This document shows, one piece after another, positions 45,307 through 53,096 of a stretch of 64,000 bases of DNA (its first letter is position 1; each line of letters begins with the position of its first letter). A program made the translations under genes and the position numbers. Origin of the DNA: Paenarthrobacter aurescens TC1 (lineage in GTDB: Bacteria; Actinomycetota; Actinomycetes; Actinomycetales; Micrococcaceae); contig CP000474.1 in assembly GCA_000014925.1 (NCBI GenBank), positions 62,001 to 126,000 on the forward strand, read 5' to 3'. The notes below the pieces were generated by a model. The model ran no database searches, was not told where the DNA came from, and saw nothing but the letters and a program-made list of their open reading frames with translations.

Positions 45307-46294
45307 TTCTTGTTGGAGCCAGTCCCTTCGCGAGGAGCTTCGCGTAGAGCTTGGCCGGGTCCTTGGCTGTGGCCCAGTCCCAGCGCACTATTGTGAACCC
45401 GAGGGCGCGCAGCCGGTCCTCTCGCTTCTTCTCGGCCAGGACAGCTTCCCGGGCACTTTGACCGCCCAGATATTCGTCCCGCAGGTACTTCGCATCACCA
45501 TCGAACTCCCCGATAATTCCCTGTTCCCGCCAAAAGAAGTCCGTGCGGCCTATGAAGCCCTCGGTATCGTAAAACTCGATCTGCAATTCCGGGGGAGGAA
45601 AACCCAGCAAGAGCATCTGCGCACGACTCAGTGACTCGCCTGCGGATCCGGAATTCTGATTGGCAAACTCAAGAATGTGGTTCACCCGTTGTCTTTTGGC
45701 CTCGGAAGACAGGTTCCCGGCGGCCTTTTCCAGCGCTTCTTTGCTGGTAAAGAGCTTCTTGAACCGGGACGCGCTGATGACGTGATCGGCCAGGACGACG
45801 CCGTGGCTGAATGAACCTCTGGATATGACATCCACTGCCGTTTGCACCAAGTTGGTGAGCTGCAATCCACGGTGGAAGACGGTCACGGTGTTGTAGTGGT
45901 GCCGGTAGATTCCGTATGCACGGATCCTCTCCAGTCCGTTGGTTCCTGACGGGTTCAGGGCGGCCGCGATGGTGCTCGGGCTTCGGGCGCCAGCATGCCC
46001 GCGCGACGCGTTGGCAAGGTGGATGTGTGAGGGCACGCCAACTATTTGGAGTCCCCAGAAGAGTGCCGCGGTTTCATAACAGAAATCCACGGATGGGTTC
46101 TCCGCGGCCACAGCCCGCGCAGTCGCCCTGTAGCGTTCCCACGGTTTGAGCGCGAGCCAATGCTGTTTGTCCGTGTAGATTCCCCTGCGTACCCTCACGA
46201 GTTCGCCCTTTTCGTATCGGCGGCTGAGCTGCCGTGACGCGCCGGTTTCCAGCGCGTAGCGGGCAGTTACGATGAATTCATTCCCATAGTCCAT
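45266..46294 (-). CDS. AbiEi-like N-terminal domain fused to DUF559-like nuclease fold
   Basis: This is a 342-residue protein from the preferred start; ATG 46369 would give 367. The N-terminal winged helix (TGASRQLSRRYEKGELVRV, then RRGIYTD) resembles the AbiEi antitoxin of type IV toxin-antitoxin systems. The C-terminal region has EFDGDAKYL and AEKKREDRLRALGFTIVRW, the pattern of DUF559/Vsr-type restriction-endonuclease folds with an acidic residue and ExK-like pair. No AbiEii toxin gene is adjacent. Such proteins are frequent in actinobacteria with unproven roles. GC is below the neighbours, and both flanks carry the same repeat. Confidence 0.65.
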   Translation of the reverse strand: MDYGNEFIVTARYALETGASRQLSRRYEKGELVRVRRGIYTDKQHWLALKPWERYRATARAVAAENPSVDFCYETAALFWGLQIVGVPSHIHLANASRGHAGARSPSTIAAALNPSGTNGLERIRAYGIYRHHYNTVTVFHRGLQLTNLVQTAVDVISRGSFSHGVVLADHVISASRFKKLFTSKEALEKAAGNLSSEAKRQRVNHILEFANQNSGSAGESLSRAQMLLLGFPPPELQIEFYDTEGFIGRTDFFWREQGIIGEFDGDAKYLRDEYLGGQSAREAVLAEKKREDRLRALGFTIVRWDWATAKDPAKLYAKLLAKGLAPTRNTHLRTIHPRARG

Positions 46295-46377
46295 AAACCA
46301 CTGTTGCCCCAAGGGGAGGTCACGACTCCGAGGAAAGTCGGCTATGTGGAAAGCAACCAACTTATTCATCCCTCCGC

Positions 46378-46413
46378 GGACAAATCACCATCGTCCCCGG
46401 GGGTGAATTGTCC
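46378..46413. repeat. Inverted repeat upstream of the AbiEi-like gene
   Basis: GGACAAATCACC (46378-46389) pairs with GGTGAATTGTCC (46402-46413) with one mismatch. A further GGTGAA/TTCACC pair follows to about 46445. The core is the same as in the hairpin at 45247-45306. Confidence 0.6.
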
Positions 46414-46500
46414 CGAAGAGGGTGAAAACGGGGGCACTATTCACCATCAGTTAACGCGTAGCTGTGGCGCCGGTCCTAGTTCAGTGTCGGAGGTGTCTGT

Positions 46501-46506
46501 TCTACT
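46501..46506 (+). promoter_or_regulatory. -10-like element of a leaderless promoter
   Basis: TCTACT is followed by six bases and ATG 46513, and no ribosome site is present. Confidence 0.35.
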
Positions 46507-46512
46507 GTAAGC

Positions 46513-47358
46513 ATGACTATTTTGACTGATACTCCAGTTGCTGGCATCGATGACCAGCCGAATAACAACAACAAGCTCATGATCGCCTTGGACGTCGATG
46601 GCACACTCGTGGACCATGACGGCCACATGTCCCCGGCTGTTCGCTCCGCTGCGCAGGCGGTGGTGGCCAGCGGCCACAACGTCATGATCGCCACGGGCCG
46701 CTCCCTCAACGCCACGCTTCCCATCATCCAGCAGATAGGCCTCGAGCGGGGCTACGCCGTGTGCTGTAACGGTGGTGTGACACTTCGTCTGGATCCCTCG
46801 TTGGACAAGGGCTACGAGATTATCCACAAGGCAACCTTCGATCCCGCCCCGGCTCTGAAGGCCCTGCGTGAACGGCTGCCCAATGCCAAGTACGCACTGG
46901 AGGATGAGGACGGAAACTTCCTGTCCACCGAACGCTTTCAGGACGCCAGTTTTGGTGTGGAGTCCATCGGCGTGGACTTCCAGACCATGTTGGATTCCAC
47001 GGCAGTCCGCGTAGTGGTCTTCAGCAGCGAGAACACTTCGGAGGAGTTCAACGAGGCCATCAGGCACATCGGACTTTCCGGCGTGACCTACTCGGTGGGT
47101 TGGACCGCTTGGTTGGATATCGCGGCCGAGGGCGTCACCAAGGCCAGTGCGTTGGAGGCTTTGCGCCACAAACTCGGCACGGACCAGGCCAACACGGTGG
47201 CTGTGGGTGACGGTCGCAACGACATCGAGATGCTCACTTGGGCTGGCCGAGGCGTTGCTATGGGTCAGGCGCCTGATGAAGTGATCGCAGTTGCGGATGA
47301 GGTCACCGCGTCAGTGCTCGACGACGGCGCGGCGCAGGTTCTGCTCAGCGTGCTGTAA
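46513..47358 (+). CDS. HAD-superfamily hydrolase, Cof type
   Basis: This 281-residue protein has HAD motif I ALDVDGTLVD (about 25-34), motif II Thr in ATGRS, motif III Lys and motif IV GDGRNDIEM, with a C2 cap in between. It is a Cof-type phosphatase acting on small phosphorylated metabolites; specificity is unknown. It is paralogous to the truncated gene at the start of the window. Confidence 0.92.
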   Translation: MTILTDTPVAGIDDQPNNNNKLMIALDVDGTLVDHDGHMSPAVRSAAQAVVASGHNVMIATGRSLNATLPIIQQIGLERGYAVCCNGGVTLRLDPSLDKGYEIIHKATFDPAPALKALRERLPNAKYALEDEDGNFLSTERFQDASFGVESIGVDFQTMLDSTAVRVVVFSSENTSEEFNEAIRHIGLSGVTYSVGWTAWLDIAAEGVTKASALEALRHKLGTDQANTVAVGDGRNDIEMLTWAGRGVAMGQAPDEVIAVADEVTASVLDDGAAQVLLSVL

Positions 47359-47384
47359 CTGCCACGCGGCAGAGCGGGGCTGCC

Positions 47385-47390
47385 TAGACT
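47385..47390 (+). promoter_or_regulatory. -10 element of a leaderless promoter
   Basis: TAGACT, a close match to TANNNT, is followed by six bases and GTG 47397. Confidence 0.55.
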
Positions 47391-47396
47391 GGGCCT

Positions 47397-48251
47397 GTGT
47401 TCTACGAAGAGTGCCCGGCGCCACCAATTCTGCAGCCGTTCGTCACCCGGCTGTGGTTTGTTCGCGCGCAGCCTCAGGCCCGGTACGAGAAGATTCTTCC
47501 CGGGCCGGAGGCGCACCTGATCCTGAATTTGTCGGACCCCTACCGCCTTATAAGCCCAAGCGAAAGCAGTCCGGCCGGGAGCACTGAGCAGCCCAAGGCC
47601 ACTGAAGTCTCCACAGGTTTCTATGCTGGACTGCAGCGCAGCTATTTGATCAGCGAAAACCCGGACCAGCTCTTCAACGTGGGTGCCCGCCTGACTCCCT
47701 ATGGCCTGGCAGCGTTCACCAGCCAGCCGCCGTCGGGGTTTCAGAACCGCGTAGTGGACGCCGAAAGCATCTTCCCGGGCTTCTCGGAACTGCGGTCGCC
47801 CCTCACCCGCGCGGAACCTGAGCAGGCGTTCACGGCCCTGAGCACTTTCCTCCAACAGCGGCTTAGGCCCAGTTACCGGGCGGATCCCAGAGTGGTGAAG
47901 GCAGCCGAAATCCTCGCCCGGGAGGACGTCGAAATTGGTGTGCTGGCGGCCGAGCTAGGTATCAGCACATCCACGCTGGAGCGCATCGTCATGCGTGATT
48001 GTGGAACTACGGCCAAAGCTTATTCGGATGTTTGCCGCTTCAACAGGATCGTGAACCAGGCTGCAGCGCTCCCCAAGGGCGCAGTGCCGGGCAGGGACCT
48101 GCTGCACTTGGCCGATTACTACGACCAACCGCACCTGATCCGTTCCTTCAGGCGCTTCAGCGGGTTCACGCCGACGGAGTACCTGCAGGTGGTGCAGAGC
48201 TACGGAGCGGAATACGCCACGTTTGTCCCGCTGGAGCAAGTGACCGGTTAG
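47397..48251 (+). CDS. AraC-family transcriptional regulator (DUF6597 type)
   Basis: This 284-residue protein has an N-terminal DUF6597-like sensor domain (PFVTRLWFV, then PEAHLILNLSDPY) and a C-terminal AraC double HTH (about 175-275; IGVLAAELGISTSTLERIVM, then ADYYDQPHLIRSFRRFSGFT). It probably activates a nearby gene; the DUF1761 gene 78 bp downstream is the obvious candidate. The start GTG 47397 is leaderless. Confidence 0.88.
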   Translation: MFYEECPAPPILQPFVTRLWFVRAQPQARYEKILPGPEAHLILNLSDPYRLISPSESSPAGSTEQPKATEVSTGFYAGLQRSYLISENPDQLFNVGARLTPYGLAAFTSQPPSGFQNRVVDAESIFPGFSELRSPLTRAEPEQAFTALSTFLQQRLRPSYRADPRVVKAAEILAREDVEIGVLAAELGISTSTLERIVMRDCGTTAKAYSDVCRFNRIVNQAAALPKGAVPGRDLLHLADYYDQPHLIRSFRRFSGFTPTEYLQVVQSYGAEYATFVPLEQVTG

Positions 48252-48329
48252 CCTGCGGGGTTTTTACAAGACCACGGCCCGGCTCTGACGTACTGTCCAT
48301 TCAGGAACGGCCCACCCTGGAGGACTTCG

Positions 48330-48725
48330 ATGGATATTCAGATCAATTGGCTCGCAGTTCTGTTGGCTGCTCTCGCCACTTTTGTGGTGGGTGGGCTGTG
48401 GTATTCGGTGCTCTTCGCCAAACCTTGGCAAAAGGCAGCGGGTGTGAGTGATGAGCAGTTGAAGTCCGGAACGGCGCGTGTGTTTGTGGGTTCGTTTGTT
48501 CTTGCTGTGGTGATGGCCGTGTTTCTGGCGGCTTTCATTGGCCGTGGTGGCTTCGCGTTCGGGTCGTTTGCGGGTCTTGCCGCCGGCCTGGGGTGGGTGG
48601 CGACTGCACTTGGAGTGAACTACCTGTTCGAGCGCCGCAGCTTGACGCTGTTCGCGATCAACGGCAGTTACAACGTGGTCACCTTCACGGCTATGGGCGC
48701 AATCATCGGTGCGATGCAGGGCTGA
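48330..48725 (+). CDS. DUF1761 family membrane protein
   Basis: This 131-residue protein has four hydrophobic segments (about 7-27, 48-70, 73-93, 105-128) and the DUF1761 pattern LWYSVLFAKPW near residue 23. Function is unknown. CCTGGAGGAC lies before ATG 48330. It follows the AraC-type gene on the same strand. Confidence 0.85.
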   Translation: MDIQINWLAVLLAALATFVVGGLWYSVLFAKPWQKAAGVSDEQLKSGTARVFVGSFVLAVVMAVFLAAFIGRGGFAFGSFAGLAAGLGWVATALGVNYLFERRSLTLFAINGSYNVVTFTAMGAIIGAMQG

Positions 48726-48741
48726 CGCCCGCAACACACAG

Positions 48742-49482
48742 CTATTTGAAGACGGTTTGGATCGGTCCGCCGCCGGCAGACTCAACAATGGCCTGCGCCA
48801 CCACCCGCAGCTTGACGTTCCGGTTGCTGGAGGCCTTCTTGATGAGTTCCATCGCGTCCTCCTGGGTGCAGCGGTTTTGCGCGATGATGATTCCTGTGGC
48901 GATGTCGATCACGGTCCGCGACTCCATGGCCGCCTTCAGGTTGGCGGCGGTTTGGCTGTGCTGGGCAATCAAAACGGCCAACTGAAGACCCTTGGAAGCC
49001 TGTTGAACGTAGTCGTTTGCGCGTTGAACAGCTGCTTGGTCAAAGGCGTTGGGGCGGTCGGAATACAAGTTCAGGCCTGCCCGGGAGCTGTCGTCCGGAA
49101 GTGGGAAGGGAACCGCCAAGACAGAGCGAAGGCCGTGGTCGGTGATGGCCTCGTTGTAGTCAGGCCACGTGTTGTCTTTTTCAAAATCGGGGATGTGGAC
49201 CTGCGTGCCCTCGCGGCAAGCATGGAGACAGGGACCGTCGGCGAACGCGTATTGCACCTCATCCAGTTGCTTTGCGCGTTCGCTGCTGCTGGCCACAGTG
49301 CCGGCATTGCGGTGACGCATCAGCGTGATGCCGCAGTAGACCTCGTGGTCTGGGCTGGTGAACATCTCCGATGAGTGCCGGGCCAACTCTTCGAGGAACG
49401 CCTCGACGTCAGGCGTGCTGAGCAGCAAGTCCTGAATATCTGACAGCACCGTACTCGGCTCTGCAAGTTGGGGGTCTTCCAT
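48742..49482 (-). CDS. GAF-ANTAR domain regulator
   Basis: This 246-residue protein has an N-terminal GAF sensor domain (about 15-160) and a C-terminal ANTAR domain (about 170-230; SRTVIDIATGIIIAQNRCTQ, then DAMELIKKASSNRNVKLR). ANTAR domains bind dual-hexaloop RNA and prevent termination, so this is a ligand- or redox-controlled antiterminator. CGGAGA lies before ATG 49482; the upstream frame is spurious. It is divergent from the sigma-factor gene, which suggests a shared stress role. Confidence 0.9.
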   Translation of the reverse strand: MEDPQLAEPSTVLSDIQDLLLSTPDVEAFLEELARHSSEMFTSPDHEVYCGITLMRHRNAGTVASSSERAKQLDEVQYAFADGPCLHACREGTQVHIPDFEKDNTWPDYNEAITDHGLRSVLAVPFPLPDDSSRAGLNLYSDRPNAFDQAAVQRANDYVQQASKGLQLAVLIAQHSQTAANLKAAMESRTVIDIATGIIIAQNRCTQEDAMELIKKASSNRNVKLRVVAQAIVESAGGGPIQTVFK

Positions 49483-49623
49483 GTGGATCTCCGATCCGTG
49501 GATATGGCTACCTTTCGAGACTAACCCGGGGCACCCGTTGAAAGCTAATAGTAAGTGTGCTTCTCTTTTTAAGGAGTCTTGCCGTGGGCTCACCCTCTCC
49601 TTCGGTCAAAGGATTGAAGCCCC

Positions 49624-50400
49624 ATGCGTCAAACCCGACCTTTCGACGTCCGCACCACGCCCCCTGCAGGCGCTCCTGAAGGCAGCATCCGGCAGAGCTT
49701 CCAAGACAGTTTGGTCTTGGATCATCTGAATCTGGCCAAGTCCATTGCCGCCAGATATTCCGCTCATACACATGACCTCGACGACGTCCGGCAGGTTGCG
49801 TATATGGGCCTCATCAAGGCGTCGCGCGGCTATGACGAGGCAAAAGGGGTCAGTTTCCCCGCTTACGCCGCACCCACCATCGCCGGTGAGGTCAAGCGCT
49901 ACCTTCGCGACCATTGCTGGGTGGTGCGCCCACCCCGCACTATCCAAGACGTCCGCCGCCAGGTGCTGGCACGGACGGAGGAAATGACCCAAACGCTGCA
50001 ACGCACCCCCTCTCCGGAGGAAGTGGCGGAAGACCTAAACCTGGAGCCCTGCCAGGTGCGCGAAGCACTCATGGCCGGTACCAGCAAGCGCCCGGACTCT
50101 TTGGATGCTCCGGCATCCGACGGGCGGGACGGTCTCCAAGGATCACTTTCAGCTTTCGGTTGCCCAACAGACCGGCTGGAGGATGTGCTGGCTTTGCGCA
50201 ACGCTATCCGTGGTCTGAGCGCCGAGGACCGGCATCTGCTCTACCGCCGCTATTACCGCGAAGAAACGCAGTCCACCATTGCCGAGGCACTGGGAATGTC
50301 GCAAATGCAGGTATCGCGGAAGCTCTCCAAAATCCTCGTTTCACTCCAAACGCAGCTGCTGGACGAAGAAGCTCAACTGCTGGACGGGACAGCCCCCTGA
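49624..50400 (+). CDS. Sigma-70 family sigma factor, SigB/SigF type
   Basis: This 258-residue protein has region 2 (about 30-105, with DDVRQVAYMGLIKASRGYD and FPAYAAPTIAGEVKRYLRDH), a short region 3 and region 4 (HTH TIAEALGMSQMQVSRKLSKI, about 218-237). It lacks region 1.1, typical of general-stress SigB/SigF factors. No anti-sigma or antagonist gene is adjacent. AAAGGA lies about ten bases before ATG 49624. It is divergent from the GAF-ANTAR gene. Confidence 0.9.
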   Translation: MRQTRPFDVRTTPPAGAPEGSIRQSFQDSLVLDHLNLAKSIAARYSAHTHDLDDVRQVAYMGLIKASRGYDEAKGVSFPAYAAPTIAGEVKRYLRDHCWVVRPPRTIQDVRRQVLARTEEMTQTLQRTPSPEEVAEDLNLEPCQVREALMAGTSKRPDSLDAPASDGRDGLQGSLSAFGCPTDRLEDVLALRNAIRGLSAEDRHLLYRRYYREETQSTIAEALGMSQMQVSRKLSKILVSLQTQLLDEEAQLLDGTAP

Positions 50401-50407
50401 GAACCGC

Positions 50408-51370
50408 TTAGCAGCCCAGCCGCTCCACGGCGTCCAGAACATCGCGGACGCTTACCGCCAGGAGCGCGGGATCAGGATCGGTTGAGAACACATCACCGCG
50501 GCGGAGTTCGACGGCGGTGAGCACCACGTGCGGCCCTGGAGGCGGTCCCCATTCCTCAGCGGGCGCGGGACCGAACAGCACTACGGACGGACGTTCGTAG
50601 GCGGAGGCCAGATGTGCCGCGCCCGTGTCCGCAGAGACTACCAACCGGGCTTCGGCGATGGTGGCCGCGAACTCGGCGAGGCCTTGCTCCCCAGCCAGCA
50701 AACCGTCGTCGAGGTTTGCTCCTTTGCGCTTGGCCAAGGCGGCTGTCTCTTCAGCGCGCCCGCGCTCCGACACGCCACCCGTGAGCACCACGTCATGTCC
50801 GGCTGCCGCGAGTTCCACGGCGACGTCCGCGAACCGTTCCACCGGCCACAGCCGGCTCCCGTAAGCCGCGCCCACATGAATAACGGTTGCAAGCGGACGA
50901 GGGGAAGGGACGGCGGGACGGTTCAGCCGGTAGTCCAGGGGGTCGGCATGGATGCCGTGCCAGTTGAGCAGACGCGTCCAGCGCTCGCGTTCCGGGATTC
51001 CAGTGGTCCACTCAGGTCCGTCAGTCCCGGGCGAGCCGTGCGCCACCACCCGGTTGGCCTGCAGTTCCTCAATCCGCATACGGCTCTCGGCCCCGTTTCC
51101 GTGCAGGTTCACGGCAATGTCCACGGCTCCTCGCGGGACGGTGAGGGGGTCGTCGAGCCCGGGTGTTGGCAGGTGGTGAATGCCGCCCACCAGCTGCAAA
51201 GCCTCTGCGATCCAGGCTGGTGCGGCGTATAGGATCCGGTGCTCGGGGAACGCCCGGCGCAAGCCCCGGAGCGCCGGAACGGCAACCAGCAAGTCGCCCA
51301 GTTTCAGGGCGCGCAGGGCAAGCAGCAGGGGTTGATCGTTGTTCTCTTGACTGTCCAAGGCTGTGTCCAT
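50408..51370 (-). CDS. Glycosyltransferase family 9 (heptosyltransferase-like)
   Basis: This 320-residue GT-B fold protein has the GT9 N-terminal LALRALKLGDLLVAVPALRG and the C-terminal VSADTGAAHLASAY donor-site motif. GT9 members transfer ADP-heptose to LPS inner core in Gram-negatives. In this monoderm the acceptor must differ and is unknown. It borders the heptose cluster divergently and is convergent with the sigma-factor gene. Confidence 0.85.
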   Translation of the reverse strand: MDTALDSQENNDQPLLLALRALKLGDLLVAVPALRGLRRAFPEHRILYAAPAWIAEALQLVGGIHHLPTPGLDDPLTVPRGAVDIAVNLHGNGAESRMRIEELQANRVVAHGSPGTDGPEWTTGIPERERWTRLLNWHGIHADPLDYRLNRPAVPSPRPLATVIHVGAAYGSRLWPVERFADVAVELAAAGHDVVLTGGVSERGRAEETAALAKRKGANLDDGLLAGEQGLAEFAATIAEARLVVSADTGAAHLASAYERPSVVLFGPAPAEEWGPPPGPHVVLTAVELRRGDVFSTDPDPALLAVSVRDVLDAVERLGC

Positions 51371-51456
51371 GGTGGCCTCCCGCTAGGAGTCTAGCCGCAC
51401 GAAAGTTCTCACGGCCGCACTGTTTAGCGCCCGGGGAACTGGGGAACGTTGCGGGT

Positions 51457-52011
51457 ATGGGAGGAACCGGAACGTTGAAGGCGGTCCTGTTTGACCGCGA
51501 TGGAACACTCGTTGTTGACGTGCCCTACAACGGGGATCCGCAGCTGGTGCGGCCCATGGACGGCGCCTTGTCTGCCCTCGAAAAAGTACGTCGGGCAGGG
51601 CTGGCCACCGGAGTGGTGACCAACCAGTCGGGCGTGGCGCGTGGGCTGTTGACGTTGGAGCAAATGCACTCCGTCAACCAGCGCGTGGAGCAGGTGCTCG
51701 GTCCTTTCGACGTGTGGGAATTCTGTCCGCACGGACCAGATGACCGCTGTCACTGCCGCAAGCCTGAGCCTGAAATGATATTGGCCGCCTGCCTGGCCTT
51801 GGGCATCACGCCGGGAGAGGCTGCTTTCGTTGGCGACATCGGTGCTGACATGAAGGCCGCCGCCGCGGCGGGTGCGAGGGCTGTGCTGGTGCCGACCAGT
51901 GTCACGCGGCGTGAAGAGATCGAGGCTGCCAGCAGTGTTGCCGAGGATCTGGGCCATGCAGTGGAGCTTCTGCTCTCCGGGGCGCTGGACGAACAGGATG
52001 CCCCTGTATGA
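51457..52011 (+). CDS. gmhB: HAD-IIIA heptose-1,7-bisphosphate phosphatase (GmhB-like)
   Basis: This 184-residue protein has HAD motif LFDRDGT (Asp13, Asp15), TNQSGVARG, and the zinc loop CPHGPDDRCHCRKP (Cys90, His92, Cys98, Cys100) that marks GmhB/HisB-N phosphatases. It removes the 7-phosphate of D-glycero-D-manno-heptose 1,7-bisphosphate before nucleotide activation. The start ATG 51457 is chosen over upstream frames that run through the GT9 gene. It overlaps the next gene by ATGA. Confidence 0.88.
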   Translation: MGGTGTLKAVLFDRDGTLVVDVPYNGDPQLVRPMDGALSALEKVRRAGLATGVVTNQSGVARGLLTLEQMHSVNQRVEQVLGPFDVWEFCPHGPDDRCHCRKPEPEMILAACLALGITPGEAAFVGDIGADMKAAAAAGARAVLVPTSVTRREEIEAASSVAEDLGHAVELLLSGALDEQDAPV

Positions 52012-53096
52012 GCCGGGTTCTGGTAGCCCGGTTGGACAGCATGGGCGACGTCCTCCTTTCGGGACCTGCCTTGCGTGCCGTGGCGAACGGAAGCCGGCCC
52101 GATGGCAGCCGCCCCAACGACGTGGTGTTGCTCTGCGGCCCTGAAGGCTCGAGTGCTGCGGAAATGCTGCCCGGGGTTACCCAAGTGCACACGTGGGCGT
52201 GCCCGTGGATCGTGAACCCGGCACCGCCCCCGACGCAAGAAACGACCAACGCGCTGATCGACTTTGTCCGCAGTTCCCGGATCGAAGAAGCCGTCATCCT
52301 GACGTCCTTCCACCAGTCCCCGCTCCCTCTCGCGCTGCTCCTGCGCTTGGCGGGCGTTCAAAAAATCACGGGCGCATCCACGGACTATGCGGGCTCACTC
52401 CTGGACGTCCGGCTCAAGCCTGGCGAAGACTTTCCGGAGGACCAGCCGGAAGTGGTCCGGGCGCTCACCATTGCAGAGGCCGGTGGTTACGTGCTGCCGA
52501 ATGGCGACGACGGAAAGCTGCGCATCACCTCCGGTCCGGATCCTGAAGGGCTGGCCGAAGAGCTGGCGGATGAAGGCCCATACATTGTGGTCCACCCGGG
52601 AGCCGCCGCCCCGGCCCGGGCGTGGCCTGCACTGCACAACGCCGCCACGGTGGAACTCCTTGAAGCGTACGGGCACAGGGTGGTGGTCACTGGAGGCCCG
52701 GGCGAAACGTCACTCACGGCAACAGTGGCGGGCCCCTCCGCCCGGAACCTCGGCGGCGGAACCAACCTCCGGACGCTCGCAGCGGTACTTGCGGGAGCCG
52801 CCGTCGTGGTCACCGGCAACACCGGCCCCGCCCATCTGGCGGCAGCCGTAGGCACGCCTGTGGTGTGCCTGTTCGCCCCGGTGGTTCCAGCCATCCGTTG
52901 GGCACCCTACGGCGTCCCCCTTGAACTGTTGGGAGACCAGGACGCGGCCTGCAAGAACACCCGCGCCCGCGTCTGCCCGGTCCCCGGACATCCGTGCCTG
53001 AGCTCGGTAACCCCGGAGCAGGTGGTGGAAGCCGTCGAAAGGCTCCTGGGAGGCGTGTCCTCACTGTCCACTCGACGAAAGGTCTGGAAACCATGA
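52008..53096 (+). CDS. Glycosyltransferase family 9 (heptosyltransferase-like)
   Basis: This 362-residue protein has the GT9 pattern: VARLDSMGDVLLSGPALRAV at the N-terminus and the donor site VTGNTGPAHLAAAVGTPVV, then LFAPVVPAIRW. The C-terminus has a Cys pair around VCPVPGHPC, seen in some GT9 enzymes. It lies between the GmhB- and GT-type genes and is joined to both by ATGA overlaps. It probably uses the ADP-heptose made by this cluster. Confidence 0.88.
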   Translation: MSRVLVARLDSMGDVLLSGPALRAVANGSRPDGSRPNDVVLLCGPEGSSAAEMLPGVTQVHTWACPWIVNPAPPPTQETTNALIDFVRSSRIEEAVILTSFHQSPLPLALLLRLAGVQKITGASTDYAGSLLDVRLKPGEDFPEDQPEVVRALTIAEAGGYVLPNGDDGKLRITSGPDPEGLAEELADEGPYIVVHPGAAAPARAWPALHNAATVELLEAYGHRVVVTGGPGETSLTATVAGPSARNLGGGTNLRTLAAVLAGAAVVVTGNTGPAHLAAAVGTPVVCLFAPVVPAIRWAPYGVPLELLGDQDAACKNTRARVCPVPGHPCLSSVTPEQVVEAVERLLGGVSSLSTRRKVWKP

